Source: Rhizobiales bacterium Y(2018) (GTDB taxonomy: Bacteria; Pseudomonadota; Alphaproteobacteria; Rhizobiales; Aestuariivirgaceae). Taken from it: 64,000 nt of DNA. A program made the position numbers and the translations under genes. The stretch spans positions 930,001-994,000 of the forward strand of contig SCPD01000002.1 of assembly GCA_005502925.1 (NCBI GenBank), given 5' to 3'. Positions within the stretch are counted from its first letter, which is position 1, and each line of letters opens with the position of its first letter. A model generated the notes under the pieces. The model was given only the letters and a program-made list of their open reading frames with translations, was not told where the DNA came from and searched no databases. Below are positions 58,929 through 64,000 of this stretch, piece after piece.

Positions 58929-60434
58929 ATGCACTCTGCCCTGAGCCGTCGAGGCGTCGTCGTTTTGTTCGCCGTATGCCTGGCGTGCCTGATGTTTGGA
59001 CTGGAGATTTCCAGTATCCCTTCGATCCTGCCGACGCTGGAGCGGGTGTTGCACGCGGACTTCAAGCAGCTCCAGTGGATCATGAACGCCTACACCATCG
59101 CGGTGACGACCGTGTTGATGGCGACCGGCACGCTGGCCGATCGTTACGGGCGCAAGCGCATTTTCATGATCTCCATCGCCGCGTTCGGCCTGACGTCACT
59201 GATCTGCGGCGTGGCTGAGGACGTCTCGACGCTGATCATCGCCCGGTTTCTGCAAGGCATGAGTGGTGGCGCGATGCTGATCTGTCAGATTGCCGTGCTC
59301 TCACATGAATTCCAGGGCGGACGGGAGCGCGCGATTGCATGGGGCTGGTGGGGGATCGTCTTCGGAATTGGTCTGGGCTTCGGGCCGATCATCGGCGGCG
59401 CGATCGTCGCGGTTTCGAGCTGGGAGTGGGTGTTTCTCATCCACGTGCTGTTTGCGGTCGTAGCATTCGTGCTCACCGTGAGCGGCGTTCATGAATCGAA
59501 GGACCCGAAGGCCGGCAGCCTCGATATCGCTGGTATCCTGACGCTGTCGCTGTCCGTCTTCTGTCTGGCTTTCTACATCACGCAGGGACCGGATCTCGGC
59601 TTCGCCAGCCCGGGAGCCCTGGCGATCCTCGGCGCCTCCATAGCGAGCTTTGTCGCCTTCCTCATCGCCGAGAAGGTCAGCCGGCGACCGATGTTCGACT
59701 TCTCGGTATTCCGTGTCCGTCCTTTTTCGGGTGCGATCATCGGCTCGGCCGCGATGAACCTCAGTTACTGGCCTTTCATGATCTATCTCCCGATCTGGTT
59801 CCAGGCCGGGCTTGGTTATGACAGCGTTTCCGCTGGTCTCGCATTGCTCGCCTATACGCTGCCGACCCTTGTGATGCCGCCCTTGGGAGAACGGCTTTCG
59901 CTGCGCTACCGGCCCGGTCTCGTCATTCCCGCCGGACTGTTCACGATCGGCCTCGGCTTCATTCTGATGGAGTTTGGCAGCGCTGCTGCGCAAGCAGATT
60001 GGTTGACGATGCTGCCTGGGTGCCTGCTCGCCGGGATTGGCCTCGGCCTCACCAATACCCCTGTCACCAATACGACGACCGGCTCGGTTTCAAGCGACCG
60101 CGCGGGTATGGCGTCCGGCATCGATATGAGCGCGCGGATGGTCTCACTCACGGTCAACATCGCGCTTATGGGGTTCATTCTGGTCGAAGGCGTTCAAGCC
60201 TCGCTGAGAGGTGCGCTTCCGGGCGCGGTCGACGTCGCAGTGTTGCGGCCGTTGGCGGAAAAGATCGCGGCCGGCGCGGTCATGTCGCCCGAGCAGAACA
60301 TATCCGGCGCCATCATTCATACAGCCCTTGTGGACGGTTTCGGATGGGTCTTGCTGTATGGCGGAATAGGCGTCTGGGTTCTGGCCGGGATCAGCTTCTT
60401 GATATTCGGCTTTGCAAAGTCGGCGCGTGCTTGA
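58929..60434 (+). CDS. DHA2 family MFS drug transporter (14 TM, EmrB/QacA-like)
   Basis: A 501-residue transporter with about fourteen hydrophobic helices. Motif A reads GTLADRYGRKRIF in loop 2-3, and RFLQGMSGGAMLICQIAVL is the usual helix-4 motif. It exports drugs or natural products with proton exchange. A GAAAGG site precedes the ATG. No periplasmic adaptor gene (EmrA) is adjacent. Probably controlled by the divergent LysR regulator. Confidence 0.92.
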   Translation: MHSALSRRGVVVLFAVCLACLMFGLEISSIPSILPTLERVLHADFKQLQWIMNAYTIAVTTVLMATGTLADRYGRKRIFMISIAAFGLTSLICGVAEDVSTLIIARFLQGMSGGAMLICQIAVLSHEFQGGRERAIAWGWWGIVFGIGLGFGPIIGGAIVAVSSWEWVFLIHVLFAVVAFVLTVSGVHESKDPKAGSLDIAGILTLSLSVFCLAFYITQGPDLGFASPGALAILGASIASFVAFLIAEKVSRRPMFDFSVFRVRPFSGAIIGSAAMNLSYWPFMIYLPIWFQAGLGYDSVSAGLALLAYTLPTLVMPPLGERLSLRYRPGLVIPAGLFTIGLGFILMEFGSAAAQADWLTMLPGCLLAGIGLGLTNTPVTNTTTGSVSSDRAGMASGIDMSARMVSLTVNIALMGFILVEGVQASLRGALPGAVDVAVLRPLAEKIAAGAVMSPEQNISGAIIHTALVDGFGWVLLYGGIGVWVLAGISFLIFGFAKSARA

Positions 60435-60508
60435 CGCGTTGCCTTGGGTATTCACACTGCGGCGTGCCAAGTAACTGCGCTGTCACAAAAATCTTCTGCG
60501 TGGCAGTT

Positions 60509-60705
60509 ACGGTCGAGCTATGCCGAGGCACTCGATCGCCTCGGCAACCTGCTCGAACACCTCAAGGAGACACGATAATGCAGACCATCACCTCCGCCGA
60601 CGGCACCACGATCGCTTACGAGAAGACCGGCTCCGGCCCGGCGATCATCGTGATCAGCAACGTCGCCGAGGATCACACTGGTGTCGCCGGCCTGGTCAAG
60701 AAATG
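60509..60705 (+). pseudogene. Two gene-end remnants: AHSA1-like tail and alpha/beta hydrolase head
   Basis: 60509-60577 codes in frame for SSYAEALDRLGNLLEHLKETR-like tail then stop, resembling the end of an AHSA1-type protein. 60580-60705 starts with ATG and reads MQTITSADGTTIAYEKTGSG then PAIIVISNVAEDHTG and stops after 41 residues. The opening is the usual head of alpha/beta hydrolases, but no catalytic part follows. Both look like leftovers of deletion. Confidence 0.45.
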
Positions 60706-61205
60706 AGCCTGGATGCCGTTGCGAGACACCTCAGGGCTTTGCGCAAGAACCATCTCGCGGAGCTGGCCGGAAAAACTGTGTAGTCAACTGACCAGCCGTG
60801 GGGCGGATTACCCGACGCGCGGTGGCGGACATTCGCATAGAAATTGTACCAGCCGCTTGCTTTCGCACGAGTTTGCAGTCACACCATTCTCAGTGGGACA
60901 GGTTGTTGGGGCAATCGCCCCTCAGGGGTCATTTTGACCACGAGAGCTGGTGGCCGCTAGCGGCATCACCACCGCACTGCCGAGAAAATGCATCCAGGTT
61001 TCGCTGAGTTTTCGGATTCCAGCACTTCCGAAAAAATCGATCACCCGCGATTGCGGATGGTGGGGCCTGCTATTGATTCCCTCAAACAACGGTGCCCGCC
61101 ACCCATGGGAATCGGGGGGCGATTTTCTGGATGGCGGGCCATCTCCAATTGAAGGGTTCTACAACTGGAGAAGGGGCAGCGCGCAGGTCTGCGCGTCCAT
61201 CATTG
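60706..61205. other. 500-base region without recognised gene
   Basis: No open frame here has both a ribosome site and protein-like sequence. It follows the gene remnants at 60509-60705 and precedes the DUF1236 gene. Probably decayed sequence. No repeat or RNA gene was recognised. Confidence 0.5.
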
Positions 61206-61523
61206 TTATTCAACAACCGCAATGATCTTGTGGTGGCTGTCAACGAGGTAGACGCGGTCATTGATGTAGGCATACTTGTAGGTCTTGTATGTCGGCTGGG
61301 CTACGATGACCTTCTCGGGAACATCGTAATATTCGACATCGTCGCCGAGAACGACGCCGACCTTGACATCGCCGTCATACTTCCGCACTTTGTACTTCTT
61401 CACCTTGACGTCGTCATGGAAATGGATGCCGAGGTCCGGTGCGAACACGAAGTCGTCGGCAAATGCCATCGGTACGCTTACCATCAGCGCGCCTGCAAAA
61501 AGAGCAGCGGTCAATTTACGCAT
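61206..61523 (-). CDS. DUF1236 exported protein
   Basis: A 105-residue protein with a Sec signal peptide (MRKLTAALFAGALMVSVPMAFA). The mature part contains the DUF1236 pattern (VGVVLGDDVEYYDVP, then YKYAYINDRVYLVDSHHKIIAVV), which is common in multiple copies in Hyphomicrobiales. Function unknown; probably periplasmic. The ATG at 61523 has CTAGGAGAG upstream. Confidence 0.82.
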   Translation of the reverse strand: MRKLTAALFAGALMVSVPMAFADDFVFAPDLGIHFHDDVKVKKYKVRKYDGDVKVGVVLGDDVEYYDVPEKVIVAQPTYKTYKYAYINDRVYLVDSHHKIIAVVE

Positions 61524-61770
61524 TTTCTTCTCTCCTAGCCCTCGCTGTTGAGTTGTCCACAGCCGTCGTGGTCTTCTGGAGCTGGCCCGAGGGCGTCGGC
61601 AAGCCATTGGCATAATTCCTGTCAACTTGCCGGGTTCCTAACCAAAAGTAAGATATGGAATTTAACGGCAAGCCAGAAGTAAACTCGTGATCAAACCTAC
61701 AAACCGGAACCTTTTACATCGCGTAAAATTAATGCTCCACGAGCCCATTGCTCGGCAAAGGAGTGGAGTG

Positions 61771-62109
61771 ATGCACAGGAGACTGTTTGTAACAGGCCTG
61801 TTTGGTGTCGCTGGTACAGCCGCCCTCGCGGCCCTCATACCTCCGGCCGCACAGGCAGCCCTCGATGAGAACTTGTCGTCGAACGCCAGTATCCTCGCGA
61901 CAGCAGAAGATCTGAAGCCAGAGCTAGACGACGGGCAGTCCGATGAGGCCGGCCAGGAACTCGCATGGCATGAGGGTCATTCTCACAAGCGCCGCCGGCG
62001 TCGTCGCCGTCGGGGATGGCGTAGAATTTGCCGGCGCGAATGGTGGAACGGCGTTTATCGTCGCCGTTGCCGTCGTCGGCCGCACTGGATCTGGATAACA
62101 ATCGGCTAG
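61771..62109 (+). CDS. Arginine-rich, protamine-like exported protein
   Basis: A 112-residue protein. The leader has a twin-arginine-like start (MHRRLFVTGLFGVAGTAALAAL) ending near AQA. An acidic middle (ENLSSNASILATAEDLKPEL) is followed by an extremely basic C-terminus with an eight-Arg run after HSHK and many Arg, Trp and Cys residues. Similar proteins in rhizobia are annotated as protamine-like; the function is unknown. The AAGGAG upstream fixes the ATG at 61771. Confidence 0.75.
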   Translation: MHRRLFVTGLFGVAGTAALAALIPPAAQAALDENLSSNASILATAEDLKPELDDGQSDEAGQELAWHEGHSHKRRRRRRRRGWRRICRREWWNGVYRRRCRRRPHWIWITIG

Positions 62110-62165
62110 AGACTTTAGCTGAGGGCCGCTTCAACGGACGATGGTGGTTCTAAGCTAGAGCAGAG

Positions 62166-62189
62166 CTCGCAGGGAACGGCACCTGCGAG
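62166..62189 (+). terminator. Hairpin, candidate terminator
   Basis: Arms CTCGCAGG and CCTGCGAG with an eight-base loop, followed by TTCTCTTGTTG. It lies about 55 bases after the stop of the arginine-rich protein gene. Fits a factor-independent terminator of moderate strength. Confidence 0.5.
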
Positions 62190-62226
62190 TTCTCTTGTTG
62201 CTCGCTGCCGAGACCGGAGTTGTTGC

Positions 62227-62445
62227 ATGGCTCGATACCAAATTGAAATAAAGCAAGGTGCCTTAACTCAGGTCGTTGAAGTCGAGTGTGAAGGAATAGA
62301 AGACATCCGCTTCGAGGCTATGAAACTGGCTCGGGCTTACATCAACGCTCTGCCTGTTGACTTTTGGGAGGCGCCTCTTTGGGCTCTGCGAGTTACCGAT
62401 GAGAGTAACATGTCAATACTCACACTTACACTGAGCGGAGACTGA
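62227..62445 (+). CDS. Small DUF6894-like protein
   Basis: A 72-residue soluble protein (MARYQIEIKQGALTQVVEVE, then FEAMKLARAYINALP and WALRVTDESNMSILTLTLS). The pattern resembles the DUF6894 family, common in several copies in Hyphomicrobiales. No function is known. Ribosome site is weak. Codon use is less GC-biased than in most neighbours. Confidence 0.6.
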   Translation: MARYQIEIKQGALTQVVEVECEGIEDIRFEAMKLARAYINALPVDFWEAPLWALRVTDESNMSILTLTLSGD

Positions 62446-62492
62446 AGTCTGGCTAGTGATCTCAGGATTATAGAGCCGTTCGGTCGGATACT

Positions 62493-62612
62493 CTACGAAA
62501 CGATGGCGCCAATAAGAACGCCACAAGCCGCTGCACCTAGGACAATGAAGATCGCCGTCAAGATATTGTGCAATGCGCCCTGTTTGGTGCGCCTCGGTTT
62601 TTGATTATGCAT
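62493..62612 (-). CDS. 39-residue single-span membrane protein
   Basis: Reads MHNQKPRRTKQGALHNI then a hydrophobic segment LTAIFIVLGAAACGVLIGAIV to the stop. The positive N-terminus and one membrane helix fit a small inner-membrane protein. It is short and lacks database-type support here. Probably part of a run of minus-strand small genes. Confidence 0.4.
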   Translation of the reverse strand: MHNQKPRRTKQGALHNILTAIFIVLGAAACGVLIGAIVS

Positions 62613-62692
62613 GGTAATAACTTGCCCGCCGCAGTGGTCCGCGACGGGCAAAAAATGCTGGAGTTATCGCTTTCATTCCAAATCTCATGCGC

Positions 62693-62833
62693 TCAAGACG
62701 CTCCGGTGCTCGCCAAGGCGACAGCCATGGCTGTGGCACCTGAGGCTATCGTTGCAGCGATCAGGCCCGCCAGGATCCACAGAAGGAACTGCCGATCTGG
62801 GCCTGCTCGCACAACGCGTGCGATCGGACGCAT
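62693..62833 (-). CDS. 46-residue single-span membrane protein
   Basis: Reads MRPIARVVRAGPDRQ then FLLWILAGLIAATIASGATA to the stop. A basic head and a single hydrophobic helix. It starts 10 bases after the stop of the 62844-63512 gene and may be co-transcribed with it. Coding status is likely but unproven. Confidence 0.4.
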   Translation of the reverse strand: MRPIARVVRAGPDRQFLLWILAGLIAATIASGATAMAVALASTGAS

Positions 62834-62843
62834 TGTCGAGGCC

Positions 62844-63512
62844 TCAGATCAGGGCACGGCCGACGATGCGGCCGGTGCGTGAATTCAGCAGGACACGGTA
62901 GGTGTCCCCGTGGCGACGGCCGAGATAGGTGTAGGTGCCACCTCTGCATTCCACGACACGGACGCGATTGAACCGGGCAGCCACAATGGCTCGGCCTTCA
63001 CCGCAACTCACACGGCCGCCGACGCTGTAGACTTCCCAATAAGGCTGCGGATAGTAGTACCCGCCAAAATAGAAGCGGAAGGTGGCGTCCTTGCTGCGCC
63101 GACGCTGATGGCGGTTAGAATCGAATTTCCAGTCGCCCCGGCGCGCATTCTGCTGCGTGCCGACACGGACATCCGCATCAACATTCACATCGACATCATT
63201 GTCCTGCTGTGATGCCCGAGCACGCTTTTTGCGCTGCAGCTGACCGACGTCGCCCTCATTGTTCTCTTGCTCAGCACCCTGAGCGCGCTTCTTGCGAGGC
63301 TGATCCGTCGATTCATTCTGGTTATCGATCTGTTCGTTCTGATCGATCCCCTTCAGGCGCTTTTTGCCCCCACCCTGATCTGGCATGTTGGAACCGGGAC
63401 AGTTCTCGCCGACGCAGGGCTGGTTGTCCTGGGCAAAGGAAGGGGTAGTGACGAATAGCCCGCTCACGACGATCATCGAGGCTAAAGCGGTAGTTGATAG
63501 AATAGCTTTCAT
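62844..63512 (-). CDS. Exported hypothetical protein with charged repeats
   Basis: A 222-residue protein. Sec signal peptide at residues 1-27 (MKAILSTTALASMIVVSGLF, ending SFAQ). A long low-complexity charged middle (RKKRAQGAEQE, QRKKRARASQQD, DVDVNVDADVRV) is followed by a folded C-terminal domain (FYFGGYYYPQPYWEVYSVGGR then VRVVECRGGTYTYLGRRHGD). The C-terminal type recurs in Hyphomicrobiales envelope proteins. Start at 63512 by signal peptide. Confidence 0.7.
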   Translation of the reverse strand: MKAILSTTALASMIVVSGLFVTTPSFAQDNQPCVGENCPGSNMPDQGGGKKRLKGIDQNEQIDNQNESTDQPRKKRAQGAEQENNEGDVGQLQRKKRARASQQDNDVDVNVDADVRVGTQQNARRGDWKFDSNRHQRRRSKDATFRFYFGGYYYPQPYWEVYSVGGRVSCGEGRAIVAARFNRVRVVECRGGTYTYLGRRHGDTYRVLLNSRTGRIVGRALI

Positions 63513-63723
63513 TGATTCCTCCATTTCAAAAGGAACTAACCTCAAGTAACTCCAATGGTTCCTAAACAAAGTATTTCAGAAAATTACCGTAATCGCCGCT
63601 TGAGCACTCCCCTCCCAAAAATGCCGCCCGGGGCAATCGCCGGAGAAAAGAGAGGGTCACGCCGGCACGGAACATTCGCAATAAGTTTGAGTTCTCGCTT
63701 CACCACGGGCGAAGGAAAGACAA

Positions 63724-63930
63724 ATGCGATTTCGTCTAATGACTGTGGCTTTCATCTTGTCGCTTGCCGGACCAGCATGGGCTGGGCAAGTCGTGATTTC
63801 AGTCAACGAGAATAGCCAGGAAATGACCGTCACGCTTAACGGTCAGCAACAATATGTTTGGCCTGTGTTGACGCCTGCAAGGCTGAGTTGCTGTTCAACG
63901 GACCGGAGGAAATCGCGCTTGAGGCAATAA
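63724..63930 (+). pseudogene. Truncated L,D-transpeptidase (YkuD) head
   Basis: 68 codons. The signal peptide (MRFRLMTVAFILSLAGPAWA) and the start of a YkuD domain (QVVISVNENSQEMTVTLNGQ then QYVWPV) are clear. The sequence then changes to unrelated residues (LTPARLSCCSTDRRKSRLRQ) and stops before the catalytic HxxxxxxxxxxCxR region. It looks like a deletion or recombination remnant. A further open frame runs from the same place to the window end. Confidence 0.55.
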
Positions 63931-64000
63931 AGATGCCGTGGATGGGCCAAACGAGATGGTATCGGTCTTGCAAATCCGCGCAGCTAATGCGCGGGTGTGG

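Overview
The window is GC-rich, densely coding chromosomal DNA, most likely from an alphaproteobacterium of the order Hyphomicrobiales (Rhizobiales). The main pointers are the palindromic repeats typical of that order (paired hairpins with a GAAAAGTG-type loop, and an inverted CCCTTCTCCCGC...GCGGGAG element), DUF1236 and arginine-rich protamine-like small secreted proteins, many ABC importers, and FitAB-type toxin-antitoxin genes. No rRNA, tRNA, CRISPR array, phage or complete insertion sequence was seen.

Layout. 1-4817: an aldehyde dehydrogenase (cut by the window edge) divergent from a GntR regulator, a GST-ArsR-AHSA1 operon with strong palindromic operators, a GFA-type zinc protein and a FitAB toxin-antitoxin pair. 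4818-11827: tex, an Rrf2 regulator/methyltransferase pair, an ankyrin-repeat protein, a second methyltransferase, and a MarR regulator divergent from an isoprenylcysteine-methyltransferase-like membrane protein. 11868-20949 (minus strand): a catabolic operon encoding a branched-chain-type ABC importer (binding protein, LivG, LivF, LivH, LivM), a Rieske oxygenase and two different ureohydrolases, preceded by a LuxR-type regulator framed by two copies of a 44-base palindrome. 21190-23215: 3-oxo-tetronate kinase otnK and a broken otnC interrupted by a 124-base hairpin element with TA duplication.

23249-26116: two duplicated Tat-exported NTF2-like proteins and an unusual AAA+ ATPase carrying a ClpS-like domain and a ClpX-type zinc finger. 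26256-33924 (minus strand): an operon for a CUT2-type ABC importer, an N-acyl-D-amino-acid deacylase, a D-threonine aldolase/D-serine dehydratase-like enzyme, a lactonase-like beta-propeller and an IclR regulator, with an SDR divergent from it. 34915-47943: mixed housekeeping and accessory genes, including an M2 peptidase, an Imm11 immunity-like protein, a DEAD-box helicase with a repetitive tail, a TetR/O-methyltransferase pair and an MFS transporter.

48032-56437 has an accessory character: two more ArsR-AHSA1 modules, a ParDE-like toxin-antitoxin pair, a Fic protein with repeated upstream motifs, two RibD/DHFR-like reductases (one at 47413), an MFS gene fragment and a frameshifted sulfotransferase. 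56526-64000: secreted proteins of unknown function, a LysR/DHA2 transporter pair, gene remnants and a run of small exported or single-membrane-span proteins, ending in a truncated L,D-transpeptidase.

Recurring theme: many short regulator/enzyme pairs whose intergenic region holds a clear inverted repeat, often over the start codon. The most unusual single gene is the ClpS-zinc-finger-AAA fusion at 24371-26116. The most interesting pathway candidate is the Rieske plus double-ureohydrolase operon, which may handle an N-substituted guanidine compound.
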